Shown here piece by piece: positions 9,012-18,023 of a stretch of 64,000 bases of DNA. The stretch comes from Paracoccus acridae (GTDB lineage Bacteria; Pseudomonadota; Alphaproteobacteria; Rhodobacterales; Rhodobacteraceae), in contig NZ_BMIV01000003.1 of assembly GCF_014642735.1 (NCBI RefSeq), positions 1 to 64,000 on the forward strand, read 5' to 3'. A program made the translations under genes and the position numbers. Position 1 is the first letter of the stretch; each line of letters starts with the position of its first letter. The notes below the pieces were generated by a model that saw only the letters and a list, made by a program, of their open reading frames with translations, had not been told where the DNA came from and made no database searches.

Positions 9012-9928
9012 TCGAGATCCGGCACCTCACGCGGGTCTATGACGGGGTTCCGGTGGTTAACGACGTCAGCCTGACGATCGGGACGGGGGAACTTGCGGTG
9101 CTGGTCGGCACCTCGGGGTCGGGCAAGACAACGCTGCTGCGGATGATCAACCGGCTGGTCCAGCCAACGTCGGGCCAGGTTCTGGTCGAGGGCGTGGACA
9201 CCGCCACCCTGCCCGCCCATCTGCTGCGCCGCCGCATCGGCTATGCCATCCAGGGCCACGGGCTGTTTCCGCACCGCACGGTCGCGCAGAACATCGCCAC
9301 CGTGCCGCGCCTGCTGGGCTGGCCGCGCGCCCGGATCGACGCCCGCGTGGACGAATTGCTGGCCTTGTTCCAACTGGACCCGGCCACCTTCCGCAACCGG
9401 ATGCCGCACCAGTTGTCGGGGGGTCAGGCACAGCGCGTGGGCGTGGCCCGCGCCCTTGCCGCCAAGCCGGATCTGCTGCTGATGGACGAGCCCTTCGGCG
9501 CGCTCGACCCGCTGATCCGCGCCAAGGCCCAGGCGGATCTGCGCGCGATCCAGCAAAAGCTGGGCACGACGCTGATCCTTGTCACCCACGACATGCAAGA
9601 GGCCGTGGATCTGGGCGACCGGATCGCCGTCATGGACGGGGGGCGGCTGCTGCAATACGACCACCCGGCCCGCATCCTGACCCAGCCGGCCGCGCCCTTC
9701 GTCCGCGACCTGATCGGCGCGACCGATCGGCCGCTGCGACTGCTGTCGCTGAAGACGGTCGGCGATCTGGCGCAGCCCGGCGATGCGGAAGGCCCCGCCA
9801 TCCCGCCCGAGGCGACCTTGCACGATGCCCTTGCCGAATGCCTGTGGACCGGGCGCACCGCCCTGCCAGTCCAGGGGGGCGGGATCGTGACGCTGGACGC
9901 GCTGCGCGCCGAGGCAAGGCCGCGATGA
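9008..9928 (+). CDS. yehX: ABC transporter ATP-binding protein (YehX-like)
   Basis: A 306-residue ATPase of the OpuAA/ProV class. Walker A is GTSGSGKTT at 34-42, the signature is LSGGQAQRVGVARAL and Walker B is LLLMDEPFGALD, followed by VTHDMQEAVDLGDRIAVMDGG. A C-terminal extension of about 70 residues resembles a reduced CBS-type regulatory region, as in YehX. I took the ATG at 9008 that overlaps the preceding stop; an upstream in-frame extension is only antisense-like sequence. It energises the two flanking permeases. Confidence 0.93.
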   Translation: MIEIRHLTRVYDGVPVVNDVSLTIGTGELAVLVGTSGSGKTTLLRMINRLVQPTSGQVLVEGVDTATLPAHLLRRRIGYAIQGHGLFPHRTVAQNIATVPRLLGWPRARIDARVDELLALFQLDPATFRNRMPHQLSGGQAQRVGVARALAAKPDLLLMDEPFGALDPLIRAKAQADLRAIQQKLGTTLILVTHDMQEAVDLGDRIAVMDGGRLLQYDHPARILTQPAAPFVRDLIGATDRPLRLLSLKTVGDLAQPGDAEGPAIPPEATLHDALAECLWTGRTALPVQGGGIVTLDALRAEARPR

Positions 9929-10659
9929 TCCGCCGCATCCTGCCGGCTTTGGCAGGCTTGGCGCTGCTGGCATTCTTGATCTCGCCCGGCAGCTTCGCCC
10001 CGCTTTTCCAGCCCTTCACCCGCAACAATGCGCCCGCCATCTATACCCAGACCAGCCTGCTGTCGCTGACCCTGTCGCATCTTGCGATCGTGGCCTTGGC
10101 GGTCGCGGCCTCGACCGTCGCGGGGCTGGTGCTGGCGATCCTGGTGACGCGCGGGGCGGGGCGCGAATTCCTGCCGCTCGCACGCACCGTCACCGCCGTG
10201 GGCCAGACCTTTCCTCCGGTCGCGGTGCTGGCGCTGGCAGTGCCGGTCCTGGGCTTCGGCACCGGCCCGACGCTGGTGGCGCTGTTTCTCTACGGGCTGC
10301 TGCCGGTCTTTGAAAACGCGCTTGCCGGGCTGTCGAACCAGCCCGCGCCCGTGGCCGAGGCGGCGCGGGCGATGGGCCTGACGCCCCGCCAGCGGCTGTG
10401 GCAGATCGACCTGCCGCTGGCCTTGCCGCTGCTTCTGGCCGGGATGCGCCTGACGGCGGTGATTTCCCTGGGAACGGCGACCATCGGATCGACGGTGGCG
10501 GCGCGCACCCTGGGCGAGGTGATCATCGCCGGGCTTTTGTCATCGAACACCGCCTTCGTGCTGCAGGGCGGGCTGGTCGTGGGCATCCTGGCGGTGCTGA
10601 TCCATCACGCGTTCCAGGCGGCCGAGGTCCGGGCCAGGCGGCGGATGGGGCTGGACTAG
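9925..10659 (+). CDS. yehW: ABC transporter permease (YehW-like)
   Basis: A 244-residue permease starting at ATG 9925 with an ATGA overlap with the ATPase gene. It has six hydrophobic segments and an EAA loop (AEAARAMGLTPRQRLWQIDLP) followed by GTATIGSTVAARTLGEVIIAGL, the binding-protein-dependent permease pattern of ProW/OpuBB. It is the short permease partner of the long YehY-type one and the last gene of the operon, with a hairpin just after the stop. Confidence 0.92.
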   Translation: MIRRILPALAGLALLAFLISPGSFAPLFQPFTRNNAPAIYTQTSLLSLTLSHLAIVALAVAASTVAGLVLAILVTRGAGREFLPLARTVTAVGQTFPPVAVLALAVPVLGFGTGPTLVALFLYGLLPVFENALAGLSNQPAPVAEAARAMGLTPRQRLWQIDLPLALPLLLAGMRLTAVISLGTATIGSTVAARTLGEVIIAGLLSSNTAFVLQGGLVVGILAVLIHHAFQAAEVRARRRMGLD

Positions 10660-10666
10660 CCCCCCG

Positions 10667-10691
10667 GGGACGGCTTCCGGCCGCGCGTCCC
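10667..10691. terminator. Candidate terminator between yehW and glgP
   Basis: GGGACG (10667-10672) pairs with CGTCCC (10686-10691) around a GC-rich 13-base loop, 8 bases after the yehW stop and 20 bases before the convergent glgP stop. There is no T-run, so this could be a rho-assisted or bidirectional barrier rather than a classical terminator. Confidence 0.4.
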
Positions 10692-10710
10692 GATCCTGCC
10701 ACCCGGCCGA

Positions 10711-13095
10711 CTAGATCGCCACCGGCACGACATTCCAGATGTCGGCCATGTATCCCCGGATCGTGCGGTCGGATGAAAAGAAGCCCGACCGCGCGATGTT
10801 CAGGCAAGCCATCCGGTCCCAGGTTGCGCTGTCGCGATAGGCGGCGTCGATGCGGCGCTGCGTGGCGAAATAATCGTCAAAGTCGCTGGCCACCAGGAAG
10901 GGATCGTCGTTCCAGGTCCGGTCCAGCAGGCTGTAATAGGACTCGGCCCGGCCGAACCGGCCTTCCGATATCAGGTGCAGCGCATCCTTCAAGTCCTGGC
11001 TTCTCTCGATGGCGCGACGGGCATGGCCGGGCGTTGCGGCTTCTTGCGCGGCCTCGTCCGCCTTCAGGCCGAACAGGAAGAAGTTCTCGGCGCCGACAAG
11101 GTCGCGGATTTCCACATTCGCGCCGTCCAGCGTGCCGATGGTCAGCGCGCCGTTCATGGTGAACTTCATGTTGCCGGTGCCCGAGGCTTCCTTGCCTGCC
11201 GTGCTGATCTGTTCGGACAGGTCGGCCGCTGGGATCAGATCCTCAGCCATCGAGACGTTGTAGTTCGGCGGATAGGCGATCTGCAGATAGCGCCGGGTGA
11301 CGGGGTCGTTGTTGATGGTCGCCGCCACGTCGTTGATCAGGTGGATGACCGACTTGGCCAGCCAGTATCCCGGCGCGGCCTTCCCGCCGAAGACCTTGAC
11401 CCGAGGCGTCCAGTCGCCGTTCGGATCGTCGTGGATCCGCTTCCACAGGGCGATGGCTTCCAGGATGTTCAGAAGCTGGCGCTTGTATTCATGGATGCGC
11501 TTGACCTGGATGTCGAAGATCGCGTCCGGGTCGGCCTTGACGCCCAGATCGGCCAGAAGCCCGTCGGCCAGCCAGACCTTGTTGGCGCGCTTGACCTGTC
11601 CCAGGGCCTCGCGGAAGGCGCCGTCCCCGGCATGGGGTTCAAGCCCGCGCAACTGTTCCAGGTCGGTGGTCCAGCCGTCCCCGATCGTGTCGTCCAGAAG
11701 CCGGGCCAGGCCGGGGTTCGACATGCGCAGCCAGCGGCGCGGGGTGACGCCGTTGGTCTGGTTCACGATCCGGTCGGGATGCAGGCGGTGCAGGTCGGCA
11801 AAGACCGTGTCCTTGACCAGGTCGGTATGCAGCGCCGACACGCCGTTCACCTTGCTCGCCATGATGAAGGCCAGTTCCCCCATCCGCACCTGATCGTGCT
11901 GGACGATGCCGACATCCGCAGGCCGTCCGCTGGACGCACGGTGGTCGTCGTCGATCATCTGGATGATCTGCATGTGGCGCGGCAGCACGCCGCCCAAAAG
12001 CCAGGTGGACCAGCGTTCCAGCGCCTCGGGCATGAGGGTGTGGTTGGTATAGTTCAGCGTCCGGCGCGCCAGATCCTGCGCCTCGCCGAAGGGCAGGCCG
12101 TGGTCGTCCATCAGGATGCGGATCAGCTCCGGTCCGGCGATTGCCGGATGGGTGTCGTTCAACTGCATCGCGACCTTGTCGGGCAGCAGCCGCAGATCGC
12201 CATGTTCCTGCATGAAGCGCCGCAGGATATCCTGCAGAGAGGCCGAGGTCAGGAAATATTCCTGCTTCAGCCGCAGTTCCTTGCCCGCGTCGGTCGTGTC
12301 GTCGGGATAAAGCACGCGCGACAGGGTGCGCGCCAAGGCCTCGGGTTCCGCCGCCGCGGTGTGGTCGCCCGCATTGAAGCGGTGCAGGTCCAGAAGGGTC
12401 GTCGGATGCGACCCCCACAGGCGCAGCGTATTGGCCCAGGTGCCGCCCCATCCCACGACCGGCGTGTCATAGGCCCGTGCGATCACGCTTTCGCCCGGAT
12501 GCCAGACGGCGCGGCCATCCACGGTTTCCACATGGCCCTTGAAGCCCACGGTATAGCTGTAGTCGATCTTGACGAATTCCCAGGGATGGGGCTGGTTCAG
12601 CCAATCCTCGGGCGTTTCGACCTGCTGGCCGCCTTCGAACCGCTGCCGGAACAGCCCGTGTTCATAGCGGATGCCATAGCCGAAGGCCGGGCAGTTGAGC
12701 GAGGAGAGCGATTCCATGAAGCAGGCGGCAAGCCGCCCCAGCCCGCCATTGCCAAGCGCCGCGTCCGGTTCGTTGTCCAGGATCTGCTGCTGGTCGAGGC
12801 CCAGCATCGCCAGCGCCTCCTCCATCGGTTTTTCCAGGCGCAGGTTGATGATCGCATCGCCCAGCATCCGCCCGATCAGGAATTCCATCGACAGATAGCA
12901 GACCCGCTTTGCCCCCTGGTCGCGCGCGGCGCGGAAGGCATCCACCCAGGTGCCCGCCGTCAGGTCGCGCACGGTATAGCTGACGGCCATCCGCCAGTCG
13001 AAGGTCGTGGCGAATTCCGCCCCGCGCCCCTGGCTGTGGGTCAGGTGATGAAGGATCTGGTCGCGCAGGGCCAGGGCCGTAGGTGGGTTTTTCAA
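10711..13095 (-). CDS. glgP: Glycogen phosphorylase
   Basis: A 794-residue GT35 phosphorylase that releases glucose-1-phosphate from glycogen ends. The PLP-lysine region EASGTGNMKFTMNGALTIGT is intact near residue 645, and the N-terminal RVCYLSMEFLIGRML and ALGNGGLGRLAACFMES stretches are typical. The start appears to be TTG at 13095, preceded by GAGG at 7 bases; no ATG or GTG gives a better N-terminus. It is the last gene of the glg operon, 169 bases after glgX, so it may have an extra promoter or processing site. Confidence 0.95.
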   Translation of the reverse strand: MKNPPTALALRDQILHHLTHSQGRGAEFATTFDWRMAVSYTVRDLTAGTWVDAFRAARDQGAKRVCYLSMEFLIGRMLGDAIINLRLEKPMEEALAMLGLDQQQILDNEPDAALGNGGLGRLAACFMESLSSLNCPAFGYGIRYEHGLFRQRFEGGQQVETPEDWLNQPHPWEFVKIDYSYTVGFKGHVETVDGRAVWHPGESVIARAYDTPVVGWGGTWANTLRLWGSHPTTLLDLHRFNAGDHTAAAEPEALARTLSRVLYPDDTTDAGKELRLKQEYFLTSASLQDILRRFMQEHGDLRLLPDKVAMQLNDTHPAIAGPELIRILMDDHGLPFGEAQDLARRTLNYTNHTLMPEALERWSTWLLGGVLPRHMQIIQMIDDDHRASSGRPADVGIVQHDQVRMGELAFIMASKVNGVSALHTDLVKDTVFADLHRLHPDRIVNQTNGVTPRRWLRMSNPGLARLLDDTIGDGWTTDLEQLRGLEPHAGDGAFREALGQVKRANKVWLADGLLADLGVKADPDAIFDIQVKRIHEYKRQLLNILEAIALWKRIHDDPNGDWTPRVKVFGGKAAPGYWLAKSVIHLINDVAATINNDPVTRRYLQIAYPPNYNVSMAEDLIPAADLSEQISTAGKEASGTGNMKFTMNGALTIGTLDGANVEIRDLVGAENFFLFGLKADEAAQEAATPGHARRAIERSQDLKDALHLISEGRFGRAESYYSLLDRTWNDDPFLVASDFDDYFATQRRIDAAYRDSATWDRMACLNIARSGFFSSDRTIRGYMADIWNVVPVAI

Positions 13096-13264
13096 GATCG
13101 AACCTCGCTGGGGAGGGGAAGGGAATCAGGTGTCGCGCCGCCGAAGGGCCAGAATACCGGGCAGGGGTTGATTTTCTGTTGCCAGCTTTCCGGCCGGTTG
13201 AAAAGGGTTTGGGGTGCGGACCGCCGCCCTGTGCACCCTATTGCCTGGAACATGGGCCCTGCTG

Positions 13265-15346
13265 TCACATCTGCATCAGGTCGCACAAGACAAAGGCCGC
13301 CACGCTTTCCGCAGCGATCCGTTCCACCTGCCCCGCCCGTTCATCCGGGGGACCGTTCCGAGCCGTATCCAGGCGTCTGCGCCAATGGCCGCCCTGGGTC
13401 GTATCGGGCAGGCGCACGGACGTGTCGGGGCCGTTGTTGAAGACCAGGAACACCGCCCCCGGCAGCGCGGCATAGGGGGGTGTCCCCGATGCCATGCGCA
13501 TTTCCGCCGCCAGCAGGCACAGGTCCGGGTCGGACCAGTCCGCAAGCGTCATGGGCGCCCCGTCGGCGCGGCGCCAGAACAGGTCGGGCAGCCCGTCCTG
13601 TTCGCGCGGCTGGCTGTGCAGGAACCGCCGCTGGCGCAGGATCGGATGGGCCTTGCGAAAGGCGATGGCCTGGCGGCAGAAATCCAGGAAGGCCGGGTCC
13701 GCGCCTTCCCATCGGACCCAGCCGATCGGATTGTCCTGGCAATAGGCGTTGTTGTTGCCGTTCTGGGAATTGCCAAGCTCGTCCCCCGCCAGGATCATCG
13801 GCGTGCCCTGGCTCAGCATCAGGGTGGCCATCAGGTTGCGGCGGCGGCGGTCGCGGCGGGCAAGGATTTCGGGATCAAGGGTCGGGCCTTCGACGCCCAT
13901 GTTGTCCGACATGTTGTGGTCGTGGCCGTCGCGGTTGCCCTCGCCATTGGCATCGTTGTGCTTGCGCATGAAGCTGACGGTATCCATCAGCGTGAACCCG
14001 TCATGCGCGGCCACGAAGTTGACCGAGGACGTGGCCGCCCGGCCGTCATGATCGAACCGCGCTGCCGACCCGGCAATGCGTTTCGCCAGCTTGCCGACCT
14101 TCCCCGCATCGCCGCGCCAGAAGCTGCGCACCTGGTCGCGGAACCGGTCGTTCCATTCGCAGAAGGGCGCGGGACAGGCGCCCAGCCGATAACCGTCCCG
14201 GCCCAGATCCCAGGGCTCGGCGATCAGCTTGACGCGATTCAGGACGGGATCCTGGCGCACCGCGCGAAAGAACGGCCCGTCGGGGTCAAACGCCCCGCGC
14301 GTCCGGCCCAGCACCGAACACAGGTCGAAGCGGAAGCCGTCCACATGCATCGTCTCGACCCAGTATCGCAGGCTGTCCATCACCAGCCGCAGCGCGAAGG
14401 GGTTGTCCAGGTCCAGCACATTGCCCGTCCCCGCGTCGTTCACATAGAAGCGGCGGTCCTCGGCCAGGCGGTAATAGGCGACGTTGTCGATGCCACGGAA
14501 GCACAGGGTGGGGCCAAGCTCGTCCCCCTCGGCCGTGTGGTTATAGACCACGTCCAGGATCACCTCGATCCCTGCCTGGTGGAACCGCGCCACCATCTGC
14601 TGGAATTCGGCGATGTCGCCCCCCTGCAGGTAACGCGGATCGGGCGCGAAGAAGCCATAGGACATATAGCCCCAGTAATTCGTCAGCCCCCGGTCGGTCA
14701 GGAAGCGGTCGTCCGCGAAGGCATGGACCGGCAGCAGTTCGATGGCGGTGACGCCCAGGCGGTTCAGGTGATCCAGGATCGGGTCCGAGGCCATGGCCGA
14801 GAAGCTGCCAGGCCGGTCGATGCCCGGATGCAGCATGGTCAGCCCCTTCACATGCGCCTCGTAGATCACGGTATCGGTCAGGGGGGTGCGCAGGGGGCGG
14901 TCCTCGCCCCAGCTGAAGGCCGGATCGACCACCACGCAGCGCGGCATGAAGGCGGCGCTGTCGCGGCGGTCGAAGGACAGATCCGCATCCGCGTGCCCGG
15001 CCCGGTATCCGAACAGCGCGTCATGGATGCGCGGCGGCTTGGTCAGGCTTTTGGCATAAGGGTCGATCAGCAGCTTGTTGGGGTTGAAGCGATGCCCGTC
15101 GCGGGGGCGATAGGGGCCGTGGACGCGGTATCCGTATCGCTGCCCCGGCAAAAGGCCGGCGATGTATCCGTGCCAGATGTGGCCTTCGCGTTCCGGCAGG
15201 GGGATGCGGGTTTCCCGGTCCTGGTCGTCGAACAGGCACAGGACGACCCGTTCGGCATGCTGGGAAAAGAGGGCGAAATTGACGCCGCCCCCATCGAAAC
15301 TGGCGCCAAGCGGGAGCGGATGGCCCGCCGTGATCGAATGGGTCAT
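13265..15346 (-). CDS. glgX: Glycogen debranching enzyme
   Basis: A 693-residue GH13_11 enzyme that hydrolyses alpha-1,6 branches left after phosphorylase action. There is an N-terminal CBM48 domain (PLPLGASFDGGGVNFALFSQHA), then conserved GH13 regions: DVVYNHTAEG, GFRFDLCSVLGR (Asp nucleophile), LIAEPWDLG (acid Glu) and FVAAHDGFTLMD (transition-state Asp). I took the ATG at 15346, which overlaps the glgA stop by ATGA; a longer in-frame extension to 15472 reads through antisense of glgA and is not conserved. Confidence 0.95.
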   Translation of the reverse strand: MTHSITAGHPLPLGASFDGGGVNFALFSQHAERVVLCLFDDQDRETRIPLPEREGHIWHGYIAGLLPGQRYGYRVHGPYRPRDGHRFNPNKLLIDPYAKSLTKPPRIHDALFGYRAGHADADLSFDRRDSAAFMPRCVVVDPAFSWGEDRPLRTPLTDTVIYEAHVKGLTMLHPGIDRPGSFSAMASDPILDHLNRLGVTAIELLPVHAFADDRFLTDRGLTNYWGYMSYGFFAPDPRYLQGGDIAEFQQMVARFHQAGIEVILDVVYNHTAEGDELGPTLCFRGIDNVAYYRLAEDRRFYVNDAGTGNVLDLDNPFALRLVMDSLRYWVETMHVDGFRFDLCSVLGRTRGAFDPDGPFFRAVRQDPVLNRVKLIAEPWDLGRDGYRLGACPAPFCEWNDRFRDQVRSFWRGDAGKVGKLAKRIAGSAARFDHDGRAATSSVNFVAAHDGFTLMDTVSFMRKHNDANGEGNRDGHDHNMSDNMGVEGPTLDPEILARRDRRRRNLMATLMLSQGTPMILAGDELGNSQNGNNNAYCQDNPIGWVRWEGADPAFLDFCRQAIAFRKAHPILRQRRFLHSQPREQDGLPDLFWRRADGAPMTLADWSDPDLCLLAAEMRMASGTPPYAALPGAVFLVFNNGPDTSVRLPDTTQGGHWRRRLDTARNGPPDERAGQVERIAAESVAAFVLCDLMQM

Positions 15347-16770
15347 CGGTTCGTCGCAAGCCTGGCGTAAAGGGCGCCATAGGCGCGGGCCGACTGGTCC
15401 CAGCCCACGGGATGCGACATCGCGTTCCGCTGAAGGCGGGCCCAGGTATCCCTGTCCCGGTAAAGCAGGCAAAGCCGGGTCAGCGCGCCGCGCAGGGCAT
15501 CCGCCGTCACCGGGGAAAACTGCAGGCCCGTCGCCGCATCCCGCGCCAGGGCGGCAGGCGATGCGTTGATGACCGTGTCGGCCAGACCGCCCGTCAGCGC
15601 CACCACCGGGACGGTGCCATAGCGCAGCCCATACATCTGGGTCAGCCCGCAGGGCTCGAAGCGCGACGGAACCAGGATCGCGTCCCCCCCGGCGATCAGG
15701 CGGTGGGACAGCGCCTCGTCATAGCCGATGCGGACGGCGACATTGGCGTTCTGTTCGCCCAAGGCGCGAAAGGCCTGTTCCAGGCCGGGATCGCCCGACC
15801 CCAGCACCGCCAGTTGCCCGCCATGATCCAGCAGGGCGGGCAGCGCCCCCAGCACCAGATCCAGCCCCTTCTGATGCGTCATCCGCGACACGATCACGCA
15901 CAGGGGGCCATCCGCATCGGGCAAACCCATCTCGGCCCGCAGGGCGGCCTTGTTGGCGGCCTTGCCCATGGGGCTGTCATAGGGCCGGATCGCCGGATCG
16001 GTCGCGGGGTTCCAGGCATCCGTGTCGATGCCGTTCAGGATGCCCGACAGGGCCTCGCGCCGGTATCGCATCACCCCGTCAAGACCCATGCCGAATTCGG
16101 GGGTCATCAGTTCCTCGGCATAGGTCGGCGACACCGTGGTCAGCGCATCGGCCCCCATCAGCCCCGCCTTCAGCGGCGAGATGCCGCCATAGAATTCATA
16201 GCCTTCCATGTGGAAGCGCCAGGGATCCAGGCGCAGCGACCCGATCCGGCCGGGATCGGTGGCGCCGGTGAAGGCGATGTTGTGGATGGTCAGCACCGTG
16301 GCAGGCCCGCCGCCCATCTGGCGCAGATATTCGGTGACAAAGCCCGCCTGCCAGTCATGGCCGTGCAGCACCTGCGGATGCCAGCCAAGCGCGCCATGCA
16401 CCCCCAGATGCGCGCCGACCCAGGACAGCGCGGCAAAGCGTTCGGGATTGTCCGGCCAGTCGCGCCCGTCCGGGGCCATGTAGGGGTTGCCCGTCCGGGC
16501 AAACAGATGGGGTGCGTCGATCGCCAGCAGGTCCAGGCCCGCCGCCCGGCCGGCCATGACCCGTGCCGGGGCGCCGAACAGGTCGTGGAAGTAATAGACC
16601 TCGGACACGTCCTGCAATGCGTCCATCACGGCGGGATAGCCGGGCAGCAGGGTCCGCATCCCGACCCCTTCGGCGGCAAGCGCGGCGGGCAGCGCGCCCG
16701 CCACATCCGCCAGCCCGCCCGTCTTGACCAGCGGCGCGCATTCCGAGGCGATCGACAGCACCCGGATCAC
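15343..16770 (-). CDS. glgA: Glycogen synthase (ADP-glucose)
   Basis: A 475-residue GT5 synthase transferring glucose from ADP-glucose to the glycogen chain. The N-terminal ADP-glucose motif KTGGLADV begins at Lys16 after [15 protein letters not shown]; the C-terminal [22 protein letters not shown] contains the catalytic Glu-rich loop. The GTG start at 16770 lies in a GTGA overlap with the glgC stop and gives a standard N-terminus, so I prefer it to the ATG at 16842. It is translationally coupled to glgC and glgX. Confidence 0.95.
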   Translation of the reverse strand: MIRVLSIASECAPLVKTGGLADVAGALPAALAAEGVGMRTLLPGYPAVMDALQDVSEVYYFHDLFGAPARVMAGRAAGLDLLAIDAPHLFARTGNPYMAPDGRDWPDNPERFAALSWVGAHLGVHGALGWHPQVLHGHDWQAGFVTEYLRQMGGGPATVLTIHNIAFTGATDPGRIGSLRLDPWRFHMEGYEFYGGISPLKAGLMGADALTTVSPTYAEELMTPEFGMGLDGVMRYRREALSGILNGIDTDAWNPATDPAIRPYDSPMGKAANKAALRAEMGLPDADGPLCVIVSRMTHQKGLDLVLGALPALLDHGGQLAVLGSGDPGLEQAFRALGEQNANVAVRIGYDEALSHRLIAGGDAILVPSRFEPCGLTQMYGLRYGTVPVVALTGGLADTVINASPAALARDAATGLQFSPVTADALRGALTRLCLLYRDRDTWARLQRNAMSHPVGWDQSARAYGALYARLATNR

Positions 16771-18023
16771 AGGCTTGCCGCCCGGTGGTCCAGCATGTCC
16801 TGGGTGATCAAGGTGATGCCTCCTTCGCTGACGCGGAACCACTTGGCGTCTTCCTGCGGATCCTCGCCCACGACAAGGCCCTCGGGAATGACCACGCCCC
16901 GGTCGATCACCGCGCGGGTCAGACGCGCACGCCGCTGCACCGTGACATAGGGCAGCACCACGACATGGTCCAGCGACGCATAGCTGTTGGTATGGACCTG
17001 CGTGAACAGCAGCGAATTGCGGATCTCCGTCCCCGAGATGATGCAGCCCCCCGACACCATGGACGACACGGCGATGCCCCGGCGGTCCTTTTCGTCATGG
17101 ATGAACTTCGCCGGCGGCACGCTTTCGGAATAGGTCCAGATCGGCCAGTCGCGGTCCCACAGGTTCAGTTCGGGGGTGAAATCGGTCAGGTCGATATTGG
17201 CCTTCCAGAAGGCATCCACCGTGCCGACGTCCTTCCAGTATGCGGGCGCGCCCGGATCGCGCACGCAGGACACGTCGAAGCGGTGCGCCATGGCCTTGCC
17301 GTTCCTGACGATCTCGGGGATCAGGTCATGGCCGAAATCGTGGCTTGAATTGGGATCCTCGGCATCCTTCAGCAGAAGGTCGCGCAGGAAGGGCCAGTTG
17401 AAGACATAGATCCCCATCGATGCCAGCGCGCTGTCGGGATCGTCGGGCATCCCCGGCGGATCGGCGGGCTTTTCCAGGAACGAGGTGATGCGTCCGGTTT
17501 CATCCACCGCCATGACCCCGAAGGCGGTGGCGTCCATCCGCGGCACGGTCAGGCAGCCGATGGTCACGTCGGCGCGGCTTTCGCAATGCTCGCGCAGCAT
17601 GATCTCGTAATCCATCTTGTAGATGTGGTCGCCCGCCAGGATGACGATGTAATCCACGTCGTAGCTGTCCACGATGTCGATGTTCTGGGTCACGGCATCG
17701 GCGGTGCCGCGATACCAGTGTTCTTCCGACATCCGCTGGCTGGCGGGCAGGATGTCCATGAATTCGTTGCGTTCGGCGCGAAAGAAGTTCCAGCCGCGCT
17801 GCACATGCCGGATCAGGCTGTGCGCCTTGTACTGCGTCGCGACCGCGATCTTGCGGATGCCCGAATTCATCGCGTTCGACAGCGCGAAGTCGATGATGCG
17901 GGTCTTGCCGCCGAAATAGACCGCCGGTTTCACCCGGCGGTCGGTCAACTCCCTCAGGCGGCTGCCCCGCCCGCCGGCCAGCACGAAAGCCATCGCGCGC
18001 CGGGTCAATCTTGCTTCGGACAT
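16767..18023 (-). CDS. glgC: Glucose-1-phosphate adenylyltransferase (ADP-glucose pyrophosphorylase)
   Basis: A 418-residue enzyme making ADP-glucose from ATP and glucose-1-phosphate, the committed and usually allosterically controlled step. The pyrophosphorylase loop [24 protein letters not shown] is near residue 18, with the sugar-binding [12 protein letters not shown] and GIYVFNW segments later. The C-terminal left-handed beta-helix begins near residue 300 ([20 protein letters not shown], within usual limits). It overlaps glgB by one base (TGATG) and glgA by four. Confidence 0.96.
   Translation of the reverse strand: MSEARLTRRAMAFVLAGGRGSRLRELTDRRVKPAVYFGGKTRIIDFALSNAMNSGIRKIAVATQYKAHSLIRHVQRGWNFFRAERNEFMDILPASQRMSEEHWYRGTADAVTQNIDIVDSYDVDYIVILAGDHIYKMDYEIMLREHCESRADVTIGCLTVPRMDATAFGVMAVDETGRITSFLEKPADPPGMPDDPDSALASMGIYVFNWPFLRDLLLKDAEDPNSSHDFGHDLIPEIVRNGKAMAHRFDVSCVRDPGAPAYWKDVGTVDAFWKANIDLTDFTPELNLWDRDWPIWTYSESVPPAKFIHDEKDRRGIAVSSMVSGGCIISGTEIRNSLLFTQVHTNSYASLDHVVVLPYVTVQRRARLTRAVIDRGVVIPEGLVVGEDPQEDAKWFRVSEGGITLITQDMLDHRAASL

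Noticed and set aside
10975..13440. Very long open frame (over 800 codons) on the strand opposite glgP
   Set aside because: Antisense frame produced by GC-rich codon bias; the product is His/Arg/Gln-rich without any family motif, while glgP on the other strand is complete.
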